DNA from: Pseudomonas yamanorum
GTDB lineage: Bacteria; Pseudomonadota; Gammaproteobacteria; Pseudomonadales; Pseudomonadaceae
Assembly (NCBI RefSeq): GCF_013386765.1
Contig: NZ_JACARE010000001.1
Span: 48,067-112,066, forward strand
Direction of reading: 5' to 3'
Length of the DNA: 64,000 bases
Numbering within the stretch: position 1 is the first letter of the stretch; each line of letters starts with the position of its first letter. Position numbers and translations under genes: made by a program. The notes under the pieces were generated by a model. It had not been told where the DNA came from, did not search any database, and was given only the letters and a program-made list of their open reading frames with translations. Positions 25,022 through 34,224 of the stretch are shown here, one piece after another.

Positions 25022-25770
25022 CTCACGACCTCTAAAGCAGCTTGCGCAATGCAGTTGGGTTTTGATCGCCAACACTTCACCCTGCCAAGGGTTGGCATTT
25101 CTCTTCGATTGAATAAGGGCCTGCCCGTCGCACCTTGCGCGAATCGACACGTCCCGGGCTAGCGGTGAGTTCTTATTCGAATTCGTTGGTCAAAGGCCTT
25201 GTTACAGACCAATTCCATTTGGTGCGGATAGTTGAAAGGCTGCCGGCACCTGGGGTCGCATGAAACGTTACATCCGCTTCTCGACCGCCCTAGTTTGCTC
25301 AGGGGTGAGCAGCACCGGACATTCAGTGCGGGCGATTGTAGTTAGCTAGCGATGTATAAACCATGTCTTATCCAGAAATAATTTTTATCGTTTCCAGCAA
25401 TAATCCTTCACCATTATTGCAAAGGTCCGCGATCGTATCGCGTTTGATTCTCGACAAAAACCACAAAAAATGCCGTGTTATTGGGCAATCTGCCACATCC
25501 CCTACGGGCTGTAAGGGCATCAAAAACGGATCCAAGTGCCCTGAAAACAAGGCATTCGTACGTCAGCCAATGTCGCCGACCTCGCGCCACTCGCGGCGTC
25601 GCCCAGACCACGAACTGACAGCCATAAAACGCCGCTTCTTGCAAATTTACGCCGCGTTTACGGGCGTCAGAAACGTCCCGCGACAGTGTCCGTGTGACAA
25701 CATGTCGCATGCTGCGCGCACCCAAACTTGCCCCGCGTCACGGTCCCTTCACAAAATGCCTACAAACAAA
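25022..25770. other. Long cyo upstream region, no gene seen
   Basis: About 750 bases between cyoA and the dsbB terminator. It must hold the cyo promoter and leader. An open frame at 25363-25809 (148 codons, no recognisable domain) has an anomalous composition, rich in Pro/Arg/Lys, and runs through the dsbB terminator, so I do not call it a gene. Segments 25330-25470 are AT-richer. No tRNA or recognisable sRNA was found. Confidence 0.5.
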
Positions 25771-25807
25771 AACGCCCCGGCCTTCTTTATAGGAAGGCCG
25801 GGGCGTT
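25771..25807 (-). terminator. Strong terminator downstream of dsbB
   Basis: A perfect 15-base stem (AACGCCCCGGCCTTC at 25771-25785 with its complement at 25793-25807) and 7-base loop. Reading leftward it is followed by TTTTTGTTT, a good Rho-independent terminator 14 bases after the dsbB stop. Confidence 0.9.
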
Positions 25808-25820
25808 GACGGGCTACAGC

Positions 25821-26327
25821 TTAGGCTTTGCCCTGGCGATTACGGTAGATGCCCAGTGGCACCAGGATCACCGTGAGCACAAAGGCCACCAGCGCCCACT
25901 GGGCCAGGGACAGGCCAAGCACGGGCGGGTACGGCGTCTCGCAGAAGCCGTCGACCTGGAACCCCAGCGGAAACACCGAAGCCAGCGGCAGGCCATCGAC
26001 AATCGGTTGCAGCACATCGATGCCGCAGCTGACCTTCGGAAAGAACTGGATGTACACGTGATAGCCGGCAGCGGCGACGCCACCCAGGGCACTGAGGGTC
26101 ACCAGCGCTTCAAATACCGTGACACTGCGGGTGGTGCGCATGGCGGCACCGATGAAGGCGAAGATCGCGATCAGCAGCAAGGCATAACGTTGCAGGATGC
26201 ACAGCGGGCATGGCGCCTCGCCCAACACCACCTGCATGTACAGCGCCCCGCCGATCAGCGCCAGGCAAATGATGCCCAGCAGTACCAGAAAGCGTCGCTC
26301 CCTGCCCAAACGCAATTCGTCGATCAT
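25821..26327 (-). CDS. dsbB: Disulfide bond formation protein B
   Basis: A 168-residue inner-membrane protein with four helices that reoxidises periplasmic DsbA and passes electrons to ubiquinone. The first redox pair is in EAPCPLCILQRYALL (Cys-Pro-Leu-Cys, residues 40-43), with the family Arg just after it. The second pair is in KVSCGID (near 101) and GFCETPYPP (near 129). It is a single-gene unit with its own strong terminator. Pseudomonas genomes usually carry two DsbB paralogues; which this is cannot be told here. Confidence 0.93.
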   Translation of the reverse strand: MIDELRLGRERRFLVLLGIICLALIGGALYMQVVLGEAPCPLCILQRYALLLIAIFAFIGAAMRTTRSVTVFEALVTLSALGGVAAAGYHVYIQFFPKVSCGIDVLQPIVDGLPLASVFPLGFQVDGFCETPYPPVLGLSLAQWALVAFVLTVILVPLGIYRNRQGKA

Positions 26328-26473
26328 CCCCGTTTCCCTTTAGCCAATTGTGGTTGTGCCAATGGCCGCAAGTTTACACGCGGACGGTGAAAGTTGAGCA
26401 GTTGGCGTGAGGAGGTTTAAACAGGGAGGGTTAACAGCGGATTAATCGGGGAAATGTTGTGACTGTACTGACG

Positions 26474-26560
26474 CCATCGCGGGCAAGCCCGGCTCCCACA
26501 TTTGACTGAGTTGCCCAAGCAAACACTGTCCCATGTGGGAGCCGGGCTTGCCCGCGATGG
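26474..26560. repeat. REPIN 6 (TGTGGGAGCCGGGC family), reversed arm orientation
   Basis: Two inverted REP copies at 26474-26500 and 26534-26560, but in the opposite order to the other pairs: the CTCCCACA ends face each other across the spacer instead of lying at the outer edges. It is in the dsbB-hmp intergenic region, just beyond the hmp stop. Confidence 0.88.
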
Positions 26561-26586
26561 AGCCGACCCGGTGTATCGATTAAATC

Positions 26587-27768
26587 CTATTCCAGCGCCG
26601 ACGCCGGCCCAAAGAACTCATACCGGCTCTGCTTCTCCGGCACACCCAGGGCCTTCAGGTGGCGCTTGATCGCCGCCATAAAGCCTTTAGGCCCCAGGAA
26701 GTACGCATCCACATCGCGCTCCTCGGGCAACCACGCCGCCAGTTGCTCCTGGCTCAGCATGCCCACCTTGTCCGCCGCGGGGCTCACGCCATCATCTTCG
26801 GCGTAGCAATAGAAGCGCTTGAGTTGCGGATGCTGCGCAGCCAGGCCATCTACCCACTCGCGGAACGCATGCACCCCGCCGTTGCGCGCGCAGTGGATAA
26901 AGTGAATCGGCCGCTCAGTGGCCAGGGCCGCCTCAAGCATCGGCAGGGTTGGCGTGATACCCACGCCGCCGCTGATCAACACCAATGGCTTGTCGCTGGC
27001 CGCCAGGGTGAACTCACCCGATGGCGGGAACAGGTCGATGGTCGCGCCTACCGGGAACTGGTCATGCAGGTAGTTGGACACCCGGCCACCGGTTTCGCGC
27101 TTGACGCTGATGCGGTACTGGCCCGAATCGCCACGCGCCGACAGGGAATAGTTGCGGCGCACTTCCTCGCCCTCCAGCACCAGTTTCATGCCGATGTACT
27201 GGCCAGGCTCGGCGGCCAGGATCGGGCCGTTATCCACAGGCGCAAAGTAAAACGAGATGATTTCCGCGCTCTCCTCCACCCGCTTGACCAGGGTGAACGC
27301 GCGCGCACCGCGCCAGCCACCCGGTGCCTCTGCCTTCTCTTTATAGATAGCCGCCTCGGCACCGATCAGGATGTCGGCCAGTTGGCCATAGGCGGCGCCC
27401 CAGGCGCTCATCACTTCAGGGGTGGCGATTTCGCTGCCCAGCACTTCGGAAATCGCCCGCAGCAGGCAGGTACCTACAATCGGGTAGTGCTCCGGCAGGA
27501 TTTGCAGGGCCACGTGTTTGTTGATGATCTTGGCCACCAGATCGCCCAACTGGTCCAACTGGTCGATATGGCGGGCGTACATCAGCACGCCATTGGCCAG
27601 GGCCCGGGGCTGGTCGCCACTGGCCTGGTGGGCCTGGTTGAACAGCGGGCGAACTTCGGGGTACTCGGACAGCATCATGCGGTAGAAATGGGTGATCAGG
27701 GCTTCGCCGCCGCTTTCCAGCAGGGGCACGGTGGATTTGACGATGGCACGGTCTTGGGCACTAAGCAT
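26587..27768 (-). CDS. hmp: Flavohemoglobin, nitric oxide dioxygenase
   Basis: A 393-residue protein that converts NO and O2 to nitrate with NAD(P)H. Residues 1-140 are the globin domain, with the proximal heme His in INKHVALQILPEHYPIVG. Residues 150-255 form the FAD barrel (RNYSLSARGDSGQYRISVKR and GGRVSNYLHDQFPVGATI). Residues 260-393 form the NAD domain (LISGGVGITPTLPMLEAAL, HCARNGGVHAFREWV, and the C-terminal FFGPASAL). It is divergent from the NorR-type regulator and carries a candidate sigma-54 promoter, so NO induction through that regulator is very likely. It is called fhp in P. aeruginosa. Confidence 0.95.
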   Translation of the reverse strand: MLSAQDRAIVKSTVPLLESGGEALITHFYRMMLSEYPEVRPLFNQAHQASGDQPRALANGVLMYARHIDQLDQLGDLVAKIINKHVALQILPEHYPIVGTCLLRAISEVLGSEIATPEVMSAWGAAYGQLADILIGAEAAIYKEKAEAPGGWRGARAFTLVKRVEESAEIISFYFAPVDNGPILAAEPGQYIGMKLVLEGEEVRRNYSLSARGDSGQYRISVKRETGGRVSNYLHDQFPVGATIDLFPPSGEFTLAASDKPLVLISGGVGITPTLPMLEAALATERPIHFIHCARNGGVHAFREWVDGLAAQHPQLKRFYCYAEDDGVSPAADKVGMLSQEQLAAWLPEERDVDAYFLGPKGFMAAIKRHLKALGVPEKQSRYEFFGPASALE

Positions 27769-27807
27769 GGGAGACTCCTGGGTCTTCTTACTGAATACCC
27801 TTTACTA

Positions 27808-27824
27808 CTCAGTATTCATGCCAA
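27808..27824 (-). promoter_or_regulatory. Candidate sigma-54 (-24/-12) promoter for hmp
   Basis: On the minus strand, TTGGCATGAATACTGAG keeps the -24 TTGGCA element but has CTGA where TTGC is expected at -12. It lies about 40-55 bases upstream of the hmp start and downstream of the three NorR-type sites, the right geometry for an enhancer-dependent promoter. Confidence 0.5.
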
Positions 27825-27863
27825 CTAATAAATCCATATAAATCAGTATCTTGAGAATAATAT

Positions 27864-27921
27864 AGTCAATATGACTCCCTACACTTTATAGTCACTATGA
27901 CTACAAGGAGTCATTATGACT
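27864..27921. promoter_or_regulatory. Three NorR/FhpR enhancer sites
   Basis: Three near-identical inverted repeats AGTCA-N3-TGACT lie at 27864-27876, 27890-27902 and 27909-27921. Each contains the GT-N7-AC core bound by NorR. Their centres are 26 and 19 bases apart. The third spans the norR ATG (27916), so binding there could also affect norR expression. Confidence 0.85.
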
Positions 27922-29463
27922 ACAAAGCCGCTGCTCACCACCCTGCTGCCACTGGTCGCCGACCTGTCCCGCGAGTTGCCCGAAGGAGAGCGCTATCGAC
28001 GCCTGCTCCAGGCCATGCGCGCCCTGCTGCCCTGCGATGCCGCCGCCCTGCTGCGCCTCGACGGCGAATGGCTGGTACCGCTGGCAGTGGATGGCTTGAG
28101 CACCGACACCCTCGGCCGGCGCTTCAAGGTCAGCGAGCACCCGCGCTTTGGCGTGCTGCTCAGCAGCCCCGGCCCGACCCGTTTTGACAGCGACAGCGAC
28201 CTGCCCGACCCCTACGACGGTCTGGTGGACGGCCTGCACGGCCACCTGGAAGTCCACGACTGCATGGGCTGCCCGCTGTTTGTCGACGACCAGCCCTGGG
28301 GCCTGCTGACCCTCGACGCCCTCGACACCGAGCGTTTCGAGCGGGTGGAACTGGACGCCCTGCAAGCCTTCGCCAGCCTCGCGGCTGCGACGGTGAACGT
28401 CGCTGAACGCATCGAACGCCTGGCCCTGCGCGCCGAGGACGAACACCAGCGGGCCGAAATCTACCGTCAGGCCAGCGGCCAGCAGCACAAGGAAATGATC
28501 GGCCAGAGCAAGACCCACAAACGCCTGGTGGAAGAAATCAACCTGGTGGGCGGCAGCGACCTGACGGTGTTGATCACCGGCGAGACCGGCGTAGGCAAGG
28601 AACTGGTGGCCCAGGCGATCCATGCCGCATCAAACCGTGCGGAGAAACCGCTGATCAGCCTCAACTGCGCCGCGCTGCCGGAAACCCTGGTGGAAAGTGA
28701 GCTGTTCGGCCATGTGCGCGGGGCGTTTACCGGCGCGCTGAATGAACGCCGGGGCAAGTTCGAACTGGCGAATGGCGGCACGCTGTTCCTGGATGAAGTG
28801 GGCGAGTTGTCCCTTACCGTGCAGGCCAAGCTGCTGCGGGTGCTGCAAAGCGGCCAGTTGCAGCGCCTGGGGTCCGACAAGGAACATCAGGTGGATGTAC
28901 GCCTGATCGCCGCCACCAACCGGGATTTGGCCGAAGAAGTACGCAACGGTCGCTATCGTGCGGACTTCTACCACCGTTTGAGCGTGTATCCGCTGCAAGT
29001 GCCCGCCCTGCGGGAGCGCGGCCGCGATGTGCTGTTGCTGGCGGGGTTTTTCCTTGAGCAGAACCGCTCACGCATGGGCCTGGGCAGTTTGCGCCTGACC
29101 AGCGATGCCCAGGCGGCGCTGCTGGCGTACGCCTGGCCGGGGAATGTGCGCGAGCTGGAACACTTGATCGGCCGCAGCGCATTGAAAGCGTTGGGCAACT
29201 GCCGGGAACGGCCGAAGATTCTCAGCCTGGACGCGGCAGACCTGGACTTGCCGAACGTCAACGCCCCGCCGATCGCAGAGCAGCCCGCCGACGTGCCGGA
29301 CATCACCGGCGACCTGCGCCTGGCCACCGAGAACTACCAGCGCCAGGTCATCAGTGCCTGCCTTGAACGCCACCAGCACAACTGGGCCAGCGCCGCCCGC
29401 GAGCTGGGCCTGGACCGGGCCAACCTGGGGCGGATGGCCAAGCGCCTCGGCCTGAAGGAGTGA
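27916..29463 (+). CDS. norR: NO-responsive sigma-54-dependent activator NorR/FhpR
   Basis: A 515-residue enhancer-binding protein. Residues 1-175 form an N-terminal GAF domain that in NorR holds a mononuclear iron sensing NO. Residues 190-430 form the AAA+ domain, with Walker A GETGVGKE, the sigma-54-contacting GAFTGA loop, and Walker B GGTLFLDEVGEL. The C-terminal Fis-type helix-turn-helix is NWASAARELGLDRANLGRMA. It activates the divergent hmp gene from three sites in the shared region. ATG 27916 follows AAGGAG. Confidence 0.93.
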   Translation: MTTKPLLTTLLPLVADLSRELPEGERYRRLLQAMRALLPCDAAALLRLDGEWLVPLAVDGLSTDTLGRRFKVSEHPRFGVLLSSPGPTRFDSDSDLPDPYDGLVDGLHGHLEVHDCMGCPLFVDDQPWGLLTLDALDTERFERVELDALQAFASLAAATVNVAERIERLALRAEDEHQRAEIYRQASGQQHKEMIGQSKTHKRLVEEINLVGGSDLTVLITGETGVGKELVAQAIHAASNRAEKPLISLNCAALPETLVESELFGHVRGAFTGALNERRGKFELANGGTLFLDEVGELSLTVQAKLLRVLQSGQLQRLGSDKEHQVDVRLIAATNRDLAEEVRNGRYRADFYHRLSVYPLQVPALRERGRDVLLLAGFFLEQNRSRMGLGSLRLTSDAQAALLAYAWPGNVRELEHLIGRSALKALGNCRERPKILSLDAADLDLPNVNAPPIAEQPADVPDITGDLRLATENYQRQVISACLERHQHNWASAARELGLDRANLGRMAKRLGLKE

Positions 29464-29492
29464 ACGGTGATTCCCAGGCAAAGGCGATCAAC

Positions 29493-29580
29493 TGTGGGAG
29501 CTGGCTTGCCTGCGATGCAGGCACCTCGGTCCTTCAGTCGCACCGAGGTGATGCTATCGCGGGCAAGCCCGGCTCCCACA
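29493..29580. repeat. REPIN 7 (TGTGGGAGCTGGC family)
   Basis: Inverted REP pair with the left arm starting TGTGGGAGCTGGCTTGCCTG at 29493 and the right arm ending CTCCCACA at 29580. It lies between convergent norR and the EamA gene. Confidence 0.9.
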
Positions 29581-29596
29581 CAAGCTCACCCCATAG

Positions 29597-30508
29597 TCAG
29601 ACTTGCTTCGCCTTGTAGATTGGACTGATCGGCGCGCTAGCCTTGGGCTTGCGAAACACCAACACATTCCCCAGCATCACCAGCACCAGCCCGGCCAACG
29701 CCGGTGCGGTCCACTGATAGCCTTCGGCAAAGGCCGAGACGTTCAGCGCCACCACCGGGAACAGCACGGTGCAATACGCCGCCCGCTCCGGCCCCATGCG
29801 CCCGACCAGGGTCAGGTAGGCGGTAAAGCCAATCACCGAACCCGGAATAACCAGGTACAGCAACGAACCGATGTAGCGGCTGTTCCATTCCATATCGAAC
29901 GGAATGCCCTGCACCGCGCAGTACATCGCCAGCATCGAGGCGCCATAGGCCATGCCCCAGGCGTTGGTGGTCAGCGGCTTAAGACCGGCCTTCTGTTGCA
30001 GGCTCGACAGCATGTTGCCCGCCGAGAAGCACATGGTTCCGAGCAACGCCAGGCCAAGGCCGAGCAAGGTTTGCGGGCTGGCGGTGTGACCCACCAGTTC
30101 CGGCCAGAACAACAGCCCCAGGCCGAGCAAGCCAAGGCCACCGCCCATCAACACATTGCGCGCAACCTTCTGGCCGAAGAACACCCTGGCGTTGAGCGCG
30201 TTCCACAAGGTGGCCGTGGAGAACACCACCGCCACCAGGCCGCTGGGGATCCACTGGCTGGCCGTCAGGAAGCACATGAAGTTGACGCAGAACAGGCACA
30301 GGCCCTGGGCCAGGCAGATCAAATGCCCGCGGCGGTTCATCACCTGCAGCTTGCGGCTGAGCAGCAACATCACGAACAGCACCAGCGCCGCCAGGCCGAA
30401 GCGATAGACGATGGACACTGGAATCGCCACCACCCCCAGCTGCCATTTGAGGGCGATCCAGGTGGTGCCCCAGATCAGCACGGTGAGTAAATACAGGAAT
30501 AGATTCAT
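29597..30508 (-). CDS. EamA/DMT-family exporter
   Basis: A 303-residue protein with ten hydrophobic helices arranged as two EamA repeats, typical of drug/metabolite exporters (FLYLLTVLIWGTTWIALKWQ at the start; WIPSGLVAVVFSTATLWNAL at the end of the first repeat; LYLVIPGSVIGFTAYLTLVG in the second). The substrate is unknown; relatives export amino acids or metabolites. ATG 30508 is preceded by AAGGAG. It is divergent from an AraC-family gene, which probably controls it. Confidence 0.86.
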   Translation of the reverse strand: MNLFLYLLTVLIWGTTWIALKWQLGVVAIPVSIVYRFGLAALVLFVMLLLSRKLQVMNRRGHLICLAQGLCLFCVNFMCFLTASQWIPSGLVAVVFSTATLWNALNARVFFGQKVARNVLMGGGLGLLGLGLLFWPELVGHTASPQTLLGLGLALLGTMCFSAGNMLSSLQQKAGLKPLTTNAWGMAYGASMLAMYCAVQGIPFDMEWNSRYIGSLLYLVIPGSVIGFTAYLTLVGRMGPERAAYCTVLFPVVALNVSAFAEGYQWTAPALAGLVLVMLGNVLVFRKPKASAPISPIYKAKQV

Positions 30509-30646
30509 GACGGGCTCCTTGGGGTTGAGCCACAGTTTCGCCCCGGGTGGCGCCAAGTCTCTTGCACATTCTTGCGCTTTTGTCGGCTGCCGGGATCACA
30601 GCCGTCGCCGCTGGGAGTAGGATGCAAACCGTCAGAGAGTACGAAT

Positions 30647-31522
30647 ATGCCGCCACTGGAAACCCTGCAAGTCTTTCAATCCCTCAACCGCTCGCCCAAC
30701 GCTCGCCTCGAGCTGTGCGCCGAGCTCGGTGACGGCTTGTCTGCAGCCTTGTGGAGCAACCACCACGACGCCCAGGATTACCAGGCCCCCGACCACCACA
30801 CCCTGTCCTGCTACATCGGCGGCGGCACCGGCACCTTTCGCCGCGACCAGCCCGGCACCAAGGGCGGCCCGGACAAGCTGTGCATCCTGCCGGCCGAGCA
30901 TCAGTCGGCCTGGGTGATCAACGGCGAGATCCGCCTGGCCCACGTGTATTTCAGCCCGGAGCAATTCGCCCTGGGCTGCGTGACCTTGCTGGACCGCGAG
31001 CCGCGGGAGCTGTTGTTGCGTGAGAGCACGTTTCTCGACGATGCCCAGCAGGCCCGGCGCTTTCACCAGTTGATCCGCCTGAACTGGAAAGAGCCCGGCG
31101 AACGCTTGCTGACCAGCAGCCTGGCCCATGAAATGCTCAGCCATACCTTGCTCAGCCAGGTGGGGATGCGTGAAGGGCTACGCCTGAAAGGTGGACTCGC
31201 CGCCCACCAGCGCCGGCAATTGGTGGAGTACATCGACCAGCAACTGGCCGAGCCGGTCAGCCTGGGGCAGTTGGCGGGGTTGTGTGCGTTGTCCGAGTAC
31301 CACTTTGCGCGGATGTTTCGCGAGAGTTTTGGCTTGCCGCCCCACCAGTACCTGCTGGCGCGGCGACTGGCCCGCGCCCGGGAGCTGTTGCGGGGCGGGT
31401 CGTTGCCTCTGGGCGAGATCGCCCTGGCATGCGGGTTTTCCAGTGCCAGCCACTTTACCAACCGGTTCCGCCAGGCGATGGGGGCGACGCCTGGGGAGTA
31501 CCGGCAGGCGTTCCTGCCTTGA
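30647..31522 (+). CDS. AraC-family transcriptional regulator
   Basis: A 291-residue regulator. The N-terminal half is a sensing domain of the type seen in many AraC proteins (SCYIGGGTGTFRRDQPGTKG, LCILPAEHQSAWVING). The last 100 residues carry two helix-turn-helix motifs (SLGQLAGLCALSEYHFARMF and PLGEIALACGFSSASHFTNR) and the closing GATPGEYRQ. The inducer is unknown. It is divergent from the EamA exporter gene by about 140 bases, a common regulator-exporter layout. ATG 30647 is chosen because upstream residues in this frame are unlike the family. Confidence 0.88.
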   Translation: MPPLETLQVFQSLNRSPNARLELCAELGDGLSAALWSNHHDAQDYQAPDHHTLSCYIGGGTGTFRRDQPGTKGGPDKLCILPAEHQSAWVINGEIRLAHVYFSPEQFALGCVTLLDREPRELLLRESTFLDDAQQARRFHQLIRLNWKEPGERLLTSSLAHEMLSHTLLSQVGMREGLRLKGGLAAHQRRQLVEYIDQQLAEPVSLGQLAGLCALSEYHFARMFRESFGLPPHQYLLARRLARARELLRGGSLPLGEIALACGFSSASHFTNRFRQAMGATPGEYRQAFLP

Positions 31523-31549
31523 ACCCGTCAGGGAATGGAGATTTGAGAA

Positions 31550-31636
31550 TGTGGGAGCTGGCTTGCCTGCGATGCAGGCGACTCGGTACATCAGTAACAC
31601 CGAGGTGATTCCATCGCAGGCAAGCCAGCTCCCACA
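31550..31636. repeat. REPIN 8 (TGTGGGAGCTGGC family)
   Basis: Inverted REP pair with arms starting TGTGGGAGCTGGCTTGCCTG at 31550 and ending CTCCCACA at 31636. It lies between the convergent araC-type gene and dacB. Confidence 0.92.
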
Positions 31637-31670
31637 TTTTGATCCTCAGTGCTCATTTGATCTTCAGTGC

Positions 31671-33131
31671 TCAATAGTCCGTGCTGTTGGCCAGCGCCGT
31701 GGCTAATCGGTTTTCCAGTGCCTTGATGCGTGCACCTTCGACCACGTAGTTATTGCTCACCATCGCAAACACCAACTTGCGCCCACTGGCATCGGTGACA
31801 TAACCGGTCAACGACGACACGCCACTCATGGAGCCGGTCTTGCCGTGCAGGTTGTTCTCGGCCGCCGTGCCCCGCAGGCGATAGCGCAGGCTGCCGCCCG
31901 CCATGCGCTGCGCATTACCGGCAATCGGCAAGGCGTTGTACCAGGCGTTGAACCAGGGCTGTTTGCTGGCGGCCAGCAGCAAGTCTGTCAGGTTCTGCGA
32001 CGACACCAGGTTGCGCCGGGACAACCCCGAACCGTCCACCTGGTTCAACGTCGCTGTATCAATCCCCTGGCGCGTGAGGAACCCCGCCACCGCCGCCACA
32101 CCCGCCTGAGCCGTCCCGGCATTGGCGGTCTTGCGGCCCATGGCCTTGAGCAACGCTTCAGACATGTTGTTGTTGGAGAGCTTGAGCAGCGGCGTGATCA
32201 ACTCCTGCAGCGGCGCCGACTCATGCACCGCCAACACCGTTGCCGCCACGGGAGCCACGCCCCCAATCACGCGGCGCCCTTGCACGGTAATCCCCTGCTG
32301 CGCCAACGCCTGCTCAAACAGATTGGCGACCAGTTGCGTCGGCTCCCACACACTGATCAGTTGCGGACTCTGCCTCCCCGGCGCCAGCGCGCCACTGAGG
32401 CGCAACAGGTTGGTACCGTGCTGGCGGTTGATCCCATAGCTGTTGCCCGCCCCGCTGACGGCGCGGTTGCTGATCTGCACGTAGTCGGTAGCCGGGCTGA
32501 TATCCACCGTCACCGGGCGCCCCGCCACTGCCGGCGCCTTGGCCGTGACCAGCAGGGAGCCCGCATCAAAATCCGTATTGGGCGACACCGTCAGCGCCGA
32601 AATCTGCGCGCCGTAATAGGTGCTTTCGTCGTCCTGGGACCAGTCGACGCCCAGCCGCTCGGCGTCGAAAAAGCTGTCATCGAACACCAGGTCGCCTTGT
32701 ACCTGCTTGATGCCCTGCTGCGCCAGGCTGGCGGCCAACGCCTGGTAATCCGCCCACTGGACCGTCGGGTCGCCCAGGCCGCGCAGGTAAAGGTTGCCGT
32801 TAAGCACCGCGCCCTGGCGCAGGCCGTCACTCAACAGTTGCGTGGAAAACCGATACTGCGGCCCCAGCACATCCATCGCCGCCGCGGTGGTCAGCAACTT
32901 GAGGCTGGAGGCCGGGGTCAGCCGCGTGCGCGGGTCGTGCTGGTAGAGCGTGCTGCCGCTGCGGGCATCGCGCACCATCAGCGACACACTGGCGCCGTGC
33001 AGCGCCGGGTCGGCCAGCAGTTGGTCGAGGCTGGCGCTGGTGGAAGTTTTCGGCGCCGTGGCGCAACCGCCCAGCAACAAGCTCAAGCCCAGCAGCAGCC
33101 CGCCGGCGTGTGTCCATCGTCCCAACCGCAT
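31671..33131 (-). CDS. dacB: D-alanyl-D-alanine carboxypeptidase/endopeptidase (PBP4, S13 family)
   Basis: A 486-residue low-molecular-weight penicillin-binding protein. A lipobox (LLLGGC, Cys23) suggests a lipoprotein. The active-site Ser is Ser75 in PASSLKLL (SxxK); the second motif is SNN in LLKLSNNNMSEALLKAMG; the third is KTG in NLHGKTGSMSGVSS. A large insert between the first two motifs is typical of the S13 class. It trims stem peptides and cleaves 4-3 cross-links in the periplasm. It lies 58 bases downstream of the beta-propeller gene. Confidence 0.94.
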   Translation of the reverse strand: MRLGRWTHAGGLLLGLSLLLGGCATAPKTSTSASLDQLLADPALHGASVSLMVRDARSGSTLYQHDPRTRLTPASSLKLLTTAAAMDVLGPQYRFSTQLLSDGLRQGAVLNGNLYLRGLGDPTVQWADYQALAASLAQQGIKQVQGDLVFDDSFFDAERLGVDWSQDDESTYYGAQISALTVSPNTDFDAGSLLVTAKAPAVAGRPVTVDISPATDYVQISNRAVSGAGNSYGINRQHGTNLLRLSGALAPGRQSPQLISVWEPTQLVANLFEQALAQQGITVQGRRVIGGVAPVAATVLAVHESAPLQELITPLLKLSNNNMSEALLKAMGRKTANAGTAQAGVAAVAGFLTRQGIDTATLNQVDGSGLSRRNLVSSQNLTDLLLAASKQPWFNAWYNALPIAGNAQRMAGGSLRYRLRGTAAENNLHGKTGSMSGVSSLTGYVTDASGRKLVFAMVSNNYVVEGARIKALENRLATALANSTDY

Positions 33132-33189
33132 AAACCTGGTAGTCCTTGAATTTCGAGAGTGCGCAGCTTGTGGAATTCCTCCCGGTCAA

Positions 33190-34224
33190 TCAAGGCCCGT
33201 AGGTCGTTACGGAAAACGTATTGGCATGAAACAGCGGGTCGGGCTTGGCCTCGGTCTTGGTCGGTGCCGGTTGGGTAAAGTCCATGGCCGGCAGGAATAC
33301 CCGCTGACTCGCCGGGTCGAATGCCATGTTGTAGGCCATCGGCAAGGTGCTGACACTGGCGCGCACGGCGTAGTGATCGGCATCCTGTTGATCCACCAGT
33401 GTCAGGTTGGCATCGACGCCACTGGGAATCAGCAAGCGCCGGTGCTGATCGTCGTAGGCCAGGGCGTTGACGTCGCGGGTGATCGGCAGCTTCGCCTTTA
33501 CTTCACCGGTTTTCCGGTCGGCAACGATCAACACCGGCGACTCACCGCGACAGGCCACGAACAGTCGCTGGCGCGTCACGTCCTGGGCCAGGGCGCTGGG
33601 CTTGGGGCAATCGGCGAACTGCCAGGTATCGAGCAGCGCAAAGGTACTGGCCGAATAACGGGCGACCTTGCCTTCATCACGCATCGGCAGGAAGAAGCTG
33701 CCATCGCCCTTGACCAGCAGCGGGTCGATCTTCTTCACCGCCAGCTCATGGGCGCCGGTGATTCGCTCCTGTTTCGGGTCGAATTCAAACAGCGTCGAAC
33801 GGTCCGCCCGGCGCCCGCTGACGATAATCACCTTGCCGGTCGACGGCTCGTACACCGCGCTGTTGAGGTTGCTTTGCGCCACCGGGATGCGCTTGAGAGA
33901 CTTGAGTGTGGATAACTGCAGCACACTCAGACTGCCGTCGGTGTTGAGTACGAATACCCGGTCCACTTCAGGCACAAACACCACGCCATTGGCGCCTTCG
34001 GACTGCGCCACGGTCTTGACCAGGCGCTGGCGCTTCACGTCGAACACGCTCAAGCCGTTTTCCCGGCGAGCCAGGAACAGATAGGGCCGGGTCGGGTCCA
34101 GCCCGACGAAGCCCCAGCTGTGGCCGGACCCGGGCAAGGTCACCCGGTGTTCGCGATGGTAGGCGGCGTCATCAGCCGATGCCGCCCCGCTGATCAACAG
34201 TGCTGCCAGTAGCCAGTGCTTCAT
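33190..34224 (-). CDS. Periplasmic YncE-like beta-propeller protein
   Basis: A 344-residue protein with a signal peptide (1-17, ending ASA) followed by repeated blades of about 40-45 residues (GFVGLDPTRPYLFLARRENG, GVVFVPEVDRVFVLNTDGSL, SAVYEPSTGKVIIVSGRRAD, ALAYDDQHRRLLIPSGVDAN), the pattern of YVTN/YncE propellers. Such proteins bind ligands or act as scaffolds; no enzymatic residue is evident. Its start codon overlaps the stop of the TonB receptor gene by one base, so it is translated with that receptor and may serve the same iron-uptake path. Confidence 0.75.
   Translation of the reverse strand: MKHWLLAALLISGAASADDAAYHREHRVTLPGSGHSWGFVGLDPTRPYLFLARRENGLSVFDVKRQRLVKTVAQSEGANGVVFVPEVDRVFVLNTDGSLSVLQLSTLKSLKRIPVAQSNLNSAVYEPSTGKVIIVSGRRADRSTLFEFDPKQERITGAHELAVKKIDPLLVKGDGSFFLPMRDEGKVARYSASTFALLDTWQFADCPKPSALAQDVTRQRLFVACRGESPVLIVADRKTGEVKAKLPITRDVNALAYDDQHRRLLIPSGVDANLTLVDQQDADHYAVRASVSTLPMAYNMAFDPASQRVFLPAMDFTQPAPTKTEAKPDPLFHANTFSVTTYGP

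Noticed and set aside
25363..25809. 148-codon frame in the cyo-dsbB gap
   Set aside because: Runs through the dsbB terminator stem, has odd Arg/Pro/Lys composition, no ribosome site and no domain.
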